Origin: Aureliella sp046290675
GTDB taxonomy: Bacteria; Planctomycetota; Planctomycetia; Pirellulales; Pirellulaceae
Assembly (NCBI GenBank): GCA_046290675.1
Contig: JBKAHA010000012.1
Location: forward strand, 122,535 to 186,534
Reading direction: 5' to 3'
DNA: 64,000 bases
This document shows, piece after piece, positions 9,601 to 16,092 of the stretch. Made by a program: the position numbers and the translations under genes. The notes below the pieces were generated by a model that saw nothing but the letters and a program-made list of their open reading frames with translations, did no database searches and was not told where the DNA came from. The stretch's first letter is position 1. Each line of letters begins with the position of its first letter.

Positions 9601-10611
9601 CTCTTGCATGGGGCGAGCGACGGCGTAGTCCAAAAGTAGCTTGTTCTTTTCTTCATCTCTCCAAACAATTCCGACCACGTCGACCTGGCTAGCTTCCTCA
9701 AATTCGGACTTTTCGCGAAGTTTTACGCGAAGATTTGTTTTGCCATCCGTTAACAGCAGTGAATTCGGTTCGGATTGTGATTTCACTCGACCGCTCATTC
9801 GGACCAAACGAGGGTCGCGGCGACTTTGATACTCGAACGTTGCATCTTTGAGATTGATGCGAGGCGAGTCAAAAACGTCCTTTGGGCCGTTTAGAAATAC
9901 GGCTAAATCCGCCATGTCTGGTACGTACAACTGCATGGGTGCCAGGTCAGGGTGATTGACGTTTGAGTAGCGTGTCGCGCATCCCGATACCTCGATGTGC
10001 GATCCCAAAAGGCCTTCCAGGTCTTTTGCACGGCAGTTGTTGACGGTAACACGAAACTTGTAACGTCTCAGGAAAGCAACGACCAAACGCAAATGCGATT
10101 CGCCCGCCATTTCCGCTTGGATGACCGTTCCGGCACCATGTACTCGTGCATGCTCTTGTTGCTCGCCACGGATGTTGAGGGGCGTCAGTACTCGACTTGG
10201 TGGCAGTTTGGCTTGTCCGGTCTTTCGAATTTGGAGTTCGGTAATCTCCGGAGCTCCATTGACTAATTTGGTGGTGCCGGTGACCACCGCCGAAGTTCTT
10301 GCGGCCGGTGCCGGAAAGTCCTCGCGAATCGGGATAAAGATGCGGCCGGTCTCATCTTGTAGCCAAAACAATCCCCAATCGGGATCGGAATAGAGAACCG
10401 TCCCTTCAATATGGACCTTGACCCCCTCGCGTGCCGCTTCATTTGATAGGTCGTAAAATTGCTCGACCGAATAGATGGAGGACGTGTCAGCTAAAAGTGG
10501 CTCGTTGTTTGAATGGACAGTCAGCAAACAAAACACAAGAAAAGCAATGGTCCGATACGCTGCAAACTCGTTTTGTGTACTGGCTGACGAGGGAGCTGGA
10601 TGGTTGATCAT
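6700..10611 (-). CDS. Hybrid sensor histidine kinase / response regulator with repeated OB-like sensor domains
   Basis: Starting at the ATG at 10611 the protein has 1,303 residues. Order: a signal or anchor segment (AFLVFCLLTVHS) near the N-terminus; at least four related beta-rich repeats of OB-fold appearance over about 700 residues (for example VHIEGTVLYSDPDWGLFWLQ and IEIHGVVTYYDPVWRVLFVN); a membrane helix near 757-780; a PAS domain near 805-870; a HisKA domain with phospho-acceptor His935 in GIAHDYNN; an ATPase domain with DTGDGIA and GKGTGLGLS; and a C-terminal receiver with Asp1230 in IITDMIMPGG. The repeats lie outside the membrane and presumably sense an envelope signal. The frame is open to 10908, but that stretch lacks a signal sequence. 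The tricorn-like gene is transcribed divergently from 11044. Confidence 0.9.
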   Translation of the reverse strand: MINHPAPSSASTQNEFAAYRTIAFLVFCLLTVHSNNEPLLADTSSIYSVEQFYDLSNEAAREGVKVHIEGTVLYSDPDWGLFWLQDETGRIFIPIREDFPAPAARTSAVVTGTTKLVNGAPEITELQIRKTGQAKLPPSRVLTPLNIRGEQQEHARVHGAGTVIQAEMAGESHLRLVVAFLRRYKFRVTVNNCRAKDLEGLLGSHIEVSGCATRYSNVNHPDLAPMQLYVPDMADLAVFLNGPKDVFDSPRINLKDATFEYQSRRDPRLVRMSGRVKSQSEPNSLLLTDGKTNLRVKLREKSEFEEASQVDVVGIVWRDEEKNKLLLDYAVARPMQEDTPVSLESDATLPVLRSVQSIRALTPEMASEKYPIEIHGVVTYYDPVWRVLFVNDETGGIYVDAKSQIFPIQLGDRVVVRGVSDPGGFSSMVVARRVQRLAMGRLPGKRIVAAARVLSGAEDSQWLTLTANVTSVERSQKNLVLNLQGIEKNFPFHAVLCGGAKHFSAKNWVGSEIEISGVCGTKANANLQAIGVYFHIPNLDHVRFLSEANSDPFALRRVAIEDLLKFDPKVDERPEQVKISGVVTYTGARGQIAIQDDDQGILLRLKKLQLPEIGDRVEVIGYPILNSTQDLQATDWRKTGSAPLPPSRRITVSDIANQSSDGQFVSIQALVLRNNSDSVSPGLSLQSEGIVFSADLSSTTTDEQWTRLRDGSTIQLEGVLDVIDDGWGTTESFRLLCPNRAKVEVIQAAPIWNSTYSRMLFVGLSILIGAGFLWVITLRRSVNSQREQIQNELRVRAKLTERHNKLIDNAGELIFSIRPDGHFVTVNPATTRVLHSTIPDLLGCQISDFLTVESVQALQDSIRRLSREQSRTELELTTRDSLILETAIYFQPETSGEKRIQCIARDVSERRRLESQMRHMQKMESIGQLAAGIAHDYNNLMTVVLGNSELTLECGELNRDDTNAVLQIKDAAERAASLTRQLLAFSRRQIMNMTVFQPKELLAGLVDMLQRLIGESIHLTCDFGEDVPCIQADRGMLEQVIVNMAVNARDAMPDGGHLKFTLRHHHVPSASSAQNFNVSPGEYVQITVADTGDGIASEDIPNVFEPFFTTKEVGKGTGLGLSTAFGIIRQHKGWIDVDSTIDKGTTFNILLPVAVTEESTRYKASRYPIDSAPPRGMETIMLVEDDQEVRQTTTRLLTLFGYEIIEARNGREALRTWHQLRNRIDMIITDMIMPGGMSGYDMAQEIKSFAPDTRLIYCSGYSEEIAKLSALDVTERLLPKPYENRTLLHLVRDLLDLNAEIKT

Positions 10612-11043
10612 GGAGCAGAAAGACACGGAGGATATCGGGATGTTCGATCTGATCAAACAACGGCCCCTATTGACTTGGGCGGCAGCATCGAGTGGCTTCA
10701 TCTCGAACTGGAAGTGAAATCGAGTAAAGGCATTTACGGTCGACCGTTCGTAGACTCGCGAACGATAGCATTTCCGATAACGTCGATTCAAGGCCGTTGG
10801 CTCTTCCGTTGGCAAGTTGGCGTATTCACGGCTAATTGTGGAGCTACCCGGCCTTGAAAGTGATTCGGATGCCCCACCTTCAGTTGGTATGCGGTCCTTT
10901 GGTTCCAACGTGTTTGAGATTCACTGGGCGTTAGCACGAACTTGGATGGTCGCGCATTTTGCCACCTCACAAAACGGGACTATGATTGTCTTAGACCTCA
11001 AGTCTCAAGCATCTAATGAACTTCTACGACTGGAATCCTCAGT

Positions 11044-14000
11044 ATGACCCGCGTGTCCTTCCTACTCTGCTTCTTGCCGCTAACGATATGGGGATCGCTC
11101 CTGACGGATCCATTGTTCGCAGATAACGAAGCTGATTCGCTGTGGTTGCGACATGCTGCGATTTCTCCTGATGGGAAACGGATCGCGTTTAGCCACCAGG
11201 GAGATTTGTTTCTCGTCGAATCGGAAGGCGGTCTAGCACGAGCGCTGACGACGAATGATGCTTGGGACGGTCACCCAGTTTGGTCTCGCGATGGCAAGAA
11301 GATTGCATTTGCAAGTGACCGACATGGCAACCTTGATCTATTTGTGATGCCTGCTGAGGGAGGTAAAGCACAGCGTTTGACTTACCACAGTTCAAACGAC
11401 GTCCCTTCCGACTTCTCCGTGGATGGATCAGCAGTCCTGTTTTCTTCGGCTCGAAATGACAGTGCCGAGGCGAGCATTTTCCCGACCAGCCGATTGACCG
11501 AGTTGTACGAGGTCAAGGCATCGGGCGGAACGCCAAAGATGGTTTCCACGATTCCTGCTTCCGAGGCGAGGTATAGCAACGACGGAAAATCGGTGGTCTA
11601 CCGAGATGAGAAGGCTTACGAAATTGAATTTCGAAAGCACGACGTTTCGGCGTTTGCCAGAGATATTTGGATCTTGGAAATCGAAACCGGCAAGCACATT
11701 CAGCTAACTGATTTCGAAGGTGGCGACCACAATCCCTGCTTTGTTGGAGAGAAGATCTTTTACCTCTCAGAAGATGTGACCAACAATTTTAATGTGTGGA
11801 GTATGAATTCGAAGGGCGATGGGCGAAAGCAAGTCTCCCATTTCGAAACCCATCCAGTGCGCAATCTTTCAGCTTCCCATGACGGGCTACTCTGCTACAC
11901 GCAACACGGATCCTTGTATACGCAGAAAGTTGATGCACCACCGAAGCTGGTCGAAGTCCGTTTTCAGTCGGATGCACAGTCAAACGACTACGAAACGAAA
12001 CAGCTAACAAGCATCTCTGAGTTTTCTGTTTCGCCGAATGGCAAGGAAATCGTTTTCGTCTCTCGAGGGGAGGTCTTCGTGACAAGTCGCGATTTTCGCA
12101 CGACGATCAGGCTCACGGATACACCAGAGCAAGAACGCAGTGTCTCGTTCCACAAAGATGGGCGAACGATTCTTTATGCCGGGGAACGCGATGGGAAGTG
12201 GAAACTCTACGAGGCATCATTGTCTGACAAACGTGAGACGTATTTCTTTGCAGCAACGAAGATCAAGGAAGATGAGATCTATTCAGCAGAAACGGAGAGT
12301 TTCCAACCGGTCTATTCGCCAGACGGCACTAAGATCGCCTTTCTGGCAGGACGTGATGAAATTCAGATTCTCGACCGCAATAGCGGTGATACGAATGTGG
12401 CTCTGGGGAAGGAGCATAACTACTCGTATACCGACGGTGATATCTCTTTCGCATGGTCAGCCGACAGTAAATGGCTGACGTCAGATTATGCTCCTCGCGG
12501 TCGACTTTTCGTGCCCAACATTGGTGTCTTTCCAGCGGACGGTTCGGCGCAGCCAATTGATATCAGCCATTCCGGGTACGAGGACTCCGTTCCGCGTTGG
12601 AATCAGAGCGGAAACGTCGTCTATTGGTCCAGTGCGCGTTATGGACAAAGAGATCATGGTAGCTGGGGCCGAGAGTATGACGTGATGGCAGCGTTCTTGA
12701 CGCAAGACGCATACGATCAATTTACGCTGAGTAAGGAAGAGTACGAGTTGGCTCAGGAGCTGAAGCAGGAGAACAGCGACGGAGACGACAGTGGAAATAA
12801 CTCGGACAAAGCGAGTAAGGCTAAGTCGCTCGAGATTGAATGGGATGGGTTGGATGATCGTACGGTGCGTCTCACGAGAAACTCCTCCAACATCACTCAA
12901 TCGTATCTGCTGAAGGATGCTTCGAAACTCTACTTTGTGAAACGACATGCAGATGGTAGTGAACTTTGGATGAGAGATTTTCGCGAAGATGACACTGAGC
13001 TACTTAAGAAGTTTGGTGGTGGAGTTAGTTTCGAATTCGCGGCGGACGAAAAGACGATATTCATGCTGTCAGGCGGTTCGTTGAGTCAGGCCAGCGTGGA
13101 TGCTATTGGAAGCGCGAAGCCGATTTCATTCGACGCGGCGATGACGTTGAAGCCGGCTCAAGAACGAGCTTACATGTTTGAGCATGGATGGCGTCAAATT
13201 AAAGACAAGTTCTATAAATCGGATTTTCACGGGATCGACTGGGATGCAATGAAGGAGGCATACGCTGCGAAGCTGCCTTCGATTTCGACTAATCGAGATC
13301 TGGCTAATCTGATGGCTGAGATGACCGGCGAACTAAATGCATCGCATATTGGTGTCTCGTACCGGCCTGCCTCAGTGACTGGTAGTGATAGGACGGCGGA
13401 GCTCGGCGTCCTGTTTGACCAAAGTGACACCAGCGGACCCCTGTTGATCGCAGAAGTGCTCGACAAGAGTCCCCTGAAGAAAGCCAAGAGTCGGATCGAA
13501 GCAGGGATGAAGTTAGCAGCCATCGATGGGGTTCAATTAGACGGTACGGCTAACCTAGCTCATTTGCTGAATCGGAAGGCTGGTAAGCGAGTGCGTCTTT
13601 CGATCGTGCGGGAGGATGGAACTCGATTCGATGAAGTCATGATGCCAATCTCTGGAGGAGAGCAGTCCCAGCTTCTCTACGAGCGGTGGGTGAAAGGGCG
13701 TCGGGCGTTGGTCGACGAGCTGTCGAACGGTCGGCTGGGGTACGTTCATGTGCGAGGTATGAATGACTCCAGTTTCCGTACTGTCTATTCAGAGATTTTG
13801 GGACGCAACTTCGATAAAGAAGCCATTGTCGTGGACACGCGTTGGAACGGAGGTGGCTGGCTGCACAATGACTTGGCCAAGCTCTTAATGGGCAAGGAAT
13901 ATGTCACGATGCACGTCCGTGGGCGAGAGTATCACGGTGACTCGCTTGATCAATGGAATAAGCCTTCGATCTTGGTTATGGGCGAAGGCAACTACAGCGA

Positions 14001-14301
14001 TGCTCATGCATTTCCCTACACCTATGACGTTCTCGACATTGGTGAAATGGTCGGGATGCCAGTTCCCGGCACGATGACCGCTGTCTGGTGGGAGACATCG
14101 CTCTCCGGTGATCTGCGAGTGGGGGTGCCCCAAGTAGGCATGAAGAATAAGGCTGGCGAGTACCTAGAGAATAACCAAACCGAGCCGGATTACTTGATCA
14201 AAAATGATCCCGAGTCAACTGCGAACGGACAGGACAAACAGATCGAGAAGGCGGTGGAAGTGATGCTGAGCCAGCTGAATAAGGCTAAGCCAAAGAACTA
14301 G
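11044..14301 (+). CDS. Tricorn protease homologue (S41 family)
   Basis: The 1,085-residue protein has an N-terminal signal peptide (VSFLLCFLPLTIWGSLL). A long WD40/PD40 propeller region follows, with repeats such as HAAISPDGKRIAFSHQGD and FQPVYSPDGTKIAFLAGR. Next come the tricorn core (FEHGWRQIKDKFYKSDFHGIDW), the catalytic-His region ELNASHIGVSY, a PDZ domain (PLLIAEVLDKSPL) and the S41 catalytic block GEGNYSDAHAFPY, which holds the nucleophilic Ser. Tricorn enzymes degrade peptides released by larger proteases; with a signal peptide this one probably acts in the periplasm. An acidic, Ser/Asn-rich insert (ENSDGDDSGNNSDK) separates propeller and core. It is head to head with the sensor kinase gene, 432 bp away, suggesting possible shared control. 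Confidence 0.92.
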   Translation: MTRVSFLLCFLPLTIWGSLLTDPLFADNEADSLWLRHAAISPDGKRIAFSHQGDLFLVESEGGLARALTTNDAWDGHPVWSRDGKKIAFASDRHGNLDLFVMPAEGGKAQRLTYHSSNDVPSDFSVDGSAVLFSSARNDSAEASIFPTSRLTELYEVKASGGTPKMVSTIPASEARYSNDGKSVVYRDEKAYEIEFRKHDVSAFARDIWILEIETGKHIQLTDFEGGDHNPCFVGEKIFYLSEDVTNNFNVWSMNSKGDGRKQVSHFETHPVRNLSASHDGLLCYTQHGSLYTQKVDAPPKLVEVRFQSDAQSNDYETKQLTSISEFSVSPNGKEIVFVSRGEVFVTSRDFRTTIRLTDTPEQERSVSFHKDGRTILYAGERDGKWKLYEASLSDKRETYFFAATKIKEDEIYSAETESFQPVYSPDGTKIAFLAGRDEIQILDRNSGDTNVALGKEHNYSYTDGDISFAWSADSKWLTSDYAPRGRLFVPNIGVFPADGSAQPIDISHSGYEDSVPRWNQSGNVVYWSSARYGQRDHGSWGREYDVMAAFLTQDAYDQFTLSKEEYELAQELKQENSDGDDSGNNSDKASKAKSLEIEWDGLDDRTVRLTRNSSNITQSYLLKDASKLYFVKRHADGSELWMRDFREDDTELLKKFGGGVSFEFAADEKTIFMLSGGSLSQASVDAIGSAKPISFDAAMTLKPAQERAYMFEHGWRQIKDKFYKSDFHGIDWDAMKEAYAAKLPSISTNRDLANLMAEMTGELNASHIGVSYRPASVTGSDRTAELGVLFDQSDTSGPLLIAEVLDKSPLKKAKSRIEAGMKLAAIDGVQLDGTANLAHLLNRKAGKRVRLSIVREDGTRFDEVMMPISGGEQSQLLYERWVKGRRALVDELSNGRLGYVHVRGMNDSSFRTVYSEILGRNFDKEAIVVDTRWNGGGWLHNDLAKLLMGKEYVTMHVRGREYHGDSLDQWNKPSILVMGEGNYSDAHAFPYTYDVLDIGEMVGMPVPGTMTAVWWETSLSGDLRVGVPQVGMKNKAGEYLENNQTEPDYLIKNDPESTANGQDKQIEKAVEVMLSQLNKAKPKN

Positions 14302-14441
14302 TGCTCAACGCAGGTGAAGCTCGTAGGGGCCGAGAGCTTTTTCCCCTGAAGTGAATCCGTTCGGTGCAGATGGTGGCGAGCGGGTGAGGAGATTGAGTTT
14401 GTGGCAGTCGGTGATCCCGAGAGCGATCTTCGGCGCATAAA

Positions 14442-14466
14442 AAAACCCCTGCAGTGCAGGGGTTTT
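14442..14466. terminator. Rho-independent terminator (bidirectional)
   Basis: A near-perfect 12-bp inverted repeat (AAAACCCCTGCA / TGCAGGGGTTTT around a single G) forms a GC-rich hairpin with A/T runs on both sides. It lies 13 bp beyond the 3' end of tRNA-Asp on the minus strand, where it reads into a run of Ts. It also lies downstream of the tricorn-like gene, so it can stop transcription from both sides. Confidence 0.85.
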
Positions 14467-14478
14467 ATGCCGCCTAAG

Positions 14479-14552
14479 CGACCCAGAAGGGGCTCGAACC
14501 CTCAACCTTCGGATCGACAGTCCGATGCGCTAACCAATTGCGCCACTGGGCC
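14479..14552 (-). tRNA. tRNA-Asp (anticodon GTC)
   Basis: The 74-nt reverse-strand sequence folds as a full cloverleaf. The acceptor pair is GGCCCAG/CTGGGTC with one G-T wobble, and the discriminator base is G73, as expected for Asp. The D-stem is GCGC/GCGC with loop AATTGGTTA. The anticodon stem is TCGGA/TCCGA with loop CTGTCGA, giving anticodon GTC. The T-arm has loop TTCGAGC. No CCA is encoded. It has its own promoter upstream and a terminator directly downstream. Confidence 0.95.
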
Positions 14553-14571
14553 TGACGTTAAGTCTGATGGG

Positions 14572-14599
14572 ATTATACGTCGGCATTGTTGGATCGCAA
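14572..14599 (-). promoter_or_regulatory. Sigma-70-type promoter of tRNA-Asp
   Basis: On the minus strand a perfect TATAAT (14572-14577) is preceded by TTGCGA (14594-14599) with a 16-bp spacer. The -10 box ends 19 bp before the first base of tRNA-Asp, a normal distance for transcription to start a few bases upstream of the mature 5' end. Confidence 0.75.
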
Positions 14600-14651
14600 G
14601 TCCAGAAAATGCAGCTGCCTACGATAAATATTTCTCACCGTGTTTCCTCGG

Positions 14652-14796
14652 CAGGGTCAATCAAAGTTTGAATCTGGGCTTGGTGGCAATTCAATACCAA
14701 ACCCTCCGTTTCCGAGTTTAGCGGGGAATTTACGGAGGGGCGGAGCCTGAGCGACGGGGAGGAATTCTTCCCTGTTTTAAACTTTGATTGGCCCTG
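14652..14796 (+). repeat. 145-bp MITE-like element, copy A
   Basis: This 145-bp unit has terminal inverted repeats of 18 bp with one mismatch (CAGGGTCAATCAAAGTTT at 14652-14669 and its complement at 14779-14796). A second, inner inverted repeat is CCCTCCGT (14702-14709) with ACGGAGGG (14732-14739). A copy of the same length, about 90% identical by eye and in inverted orientation, lies at 63854-63998. The unit carries no gene. Nested palindromy and constant length suggest a non-autonomous transposable element or a REP-like structured repeat. I found no convincing target-site duplication. Confidence 0.85.
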
Positions 14797-14815
14797 GTTT
14801 TCTCGGCCGCCTAGA

Positions 14816-14841
14816 GGCTCTTTCGCGTGGCTCTTTCGCGT
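14816..14841. repeat. Tandem 13-bp repeat (two copies)
   Basis: Two exact head-to-tail copies of GGCTCTTTCGCGT lie about 20 bp beyond the 145-bp element. The rest of the DNA up to 15192 shows no convincing gene; frames on the minus strand here overlap the repeat element and look non-coding. Confidence 0.7.
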
Positions 14842-15192
14842 CCGGGCAGACTTCAAGGCGGTGTAGCAGAGGGACTGTATGTGAATGGCTCTGTGTCAGC
14901 GTATAGGTGTTCGAATTCACGATCAAGACCGCACGTTCATGTGCAAGTAACGGCACGGAACTTGGTTGCAGGAACATCATAATCGCTACCGTTGATGCGA
15001 CTGTCGCAGAATTCGAGCCGAGGGATCCTCGTCGGCGTTTCATGAAGCAGTGGACTGGGTAACGCAACCTAGCCTTCATGTATTCGGCAGCACAAGCTGA
15101 ACGCAGGGCAGGTCGTCTAGAAAATAAGGCGATGTTTCTTTCGCTCGCGGAATTCTGGCTACCCTAGACGTATCTTTCGAGAGATTGATTTG

Positions 15193-15348
15193 ATGATGGA
15201 CTACCTTGGAAAAGTCTTTTGGCGGTGGGCAGAGGAAGGCACGGATGGCCTTGAGTGGATGCTCAACGAGATGAGTGTGACACAGTGGGCGATCGTCGGC
15301 GGCATCTTTTGCGTCGCGGGTTTCCTTGCTCTCAAGACGAAGCTGTAG
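15193..15348 (+). CDS. Small single-pass membrane protein (51 aa)
   Basis: A short frame opens at ATG 15193 (a second ATG follows at once) after the purine-rich stretch GAGAGA about 8 bp upstream. It encodes 51 residues: an aromatic and acidic N-terminal half (MMDYLGKVFWRWAEEG, then EWMLNEM), then one hydrophobic helix (WAIVGGIFCVAGFLAL) and a basic end KTKL. The layout suggests a small inner-membrane protein with the N-terminus inside an amphipathic region. It stands alone between the repeat element and the symporter operon. I do not recognise the family; reality is supported by the ribosome site and clean topology only. Confidence 0.6.
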   Translation: MMDYLGKVFWRWAEEGTDGLEWMLNEMSVTQWAIVGGIFCVAGFLALKTKL

Positions 15349-15358
15349 CCGAAAATTC

Positions 15359-15598
15359 TTAAGTCGGCATCTCCATCGTCGTGTACGTTGCGTGACCGAG
15401 CGTGGCTTTGGCCTCCGCCTGGCTGAACTGCAACCATCTGCTCGAAGATAGACCTTGTTTTAGACAGTGTGCCCGCGGGCAAAATGCTGTCTTGTTCAAG
15501 CCGTCCCCGATTGACGTTGATTGGGCGCCCGTCAATTCCAGGTGCTTATCGGTTGGAAGTTGAATCCAGCCGTCTCCTTCCTCCTTCGCGTTTTGCAC
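15359..15598 (-). CDS. Possible small protein or gene remnant
   Basis: A minus-strand frame of 79 codons opens with GTG at 15598. The frame stays open upstream to about 15711 with protein-like content (for example EQQEAIRVARVYLIYHLNHR), but there is no ATG, GTG or TTG in that extension and no clear ribosome site. It therefore looks either like a gene with a start I cannot place or like a decayed remnant that lost its 5' end. No family is recognised. The frame ends 10 bp from the stop of the 51-aa membrane protein, in convergent orientation. Confidence 0.3.
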   Translation of the reverse strand: MQNAKEEGDGWIQLPTDKHLELTGAQSTSIGDGLNKTAFCPRAHCLKQGLSSSRWLQFSQAEAKATLGHATYTTMEMPT

Positions 15599-15722
15599 CC
15601 ACTTGCCGTATCTGTGATTCAGATGGTAGATCAGGTAAACTCTCGCAACGCGGATCGCTTCTTGCTGCTCGGTTAGGATCGGCAGGTGGAGGATTAGCGG
15701 CGACTTGTTAATGTTCTTCGGA

Positions 15723-15758
15723 TTGCCGTGTCACGACGTGTTGCCGTGTCACGACGTG
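15723..15758. repeat. Tandem 18-bp repeat upstream of the symporter operon
   Basis: Two exact copies of TTGCCGTGTCACGACGTG sit head to tail, 52 bp before the ATG of the DUF3311 gene. Each unit contains the near-palindrome CACGACGTG. Position and symmetry would fit a pair of binding sites for a regulator of the symporter operon, but that is inference. Confidence 0.6.
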
Positions 15759-15810
15759 TTGTCAGCAGACGGTAGCAGGGTTGCTGGCGAAGCATGGGAT
15801 CTCGATCGCA

Positions 15811-16092
15811 ATGAGACAGAGTATGAGTGCCGGTGGGACATCGAGAATGTACATATGGGTCTTGATCCTGGGACTCGTCGTCCTGCACCAGGATTTCTGG
15901 TTTTGGAATGACGCAACGGTTGTGGGAGGGCTAATGCCAATTGGTCTGGTCTATCACGCCTGTCTATCGGTAGCCGCATCCTTGGTTTGGTTGATTGCAG
16001 TGCGTTTCGCGTGGCCCAAAGATGTCGACGTTGGGTTACACGAAACCGAGTCGGTTGCGGACCAGGTTCGAAATGGAGGCCCGCAATCATGA
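15811..16092 (+). CDS. DUF3311 membrane protein
   Basis: The 93-residue protein shows the DUF3311 pattern: a first helix YIWVLILGLVVLHQDFWFW, then GLMPIGLVYHACLSVAASLVWLI as the second helix and the closing VRFAWP. DUF3311 proteins are small two-helix partners usually encoded directly before a sodium:solute symporter, as here. Its TGA overlaps the ATG of the symporter gene (ATGA at 16089-16092), so the two are translationally coupled. A start at ATG 15811 is chosen; a TTG at 15781 would add ten residues without benefit. It is presumably a small subunit or stabiliser of the transporter. Confidence 0.82.
   Translation: MRQSMSAGGTSRMYIWVLILGLVVLHQDFWFWNDATVVGGLMPIGLVYHACLSVAASLVWLIAVRFAWPKDVDVGLHETESVADQVRNGGPQS

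Noticed and set aside
14635..14856. Minus-strand frame covering the 145-bp repeat
   Set aside because: It lies on the inverted-repeat element; the translation is repeat sequence without protein features.
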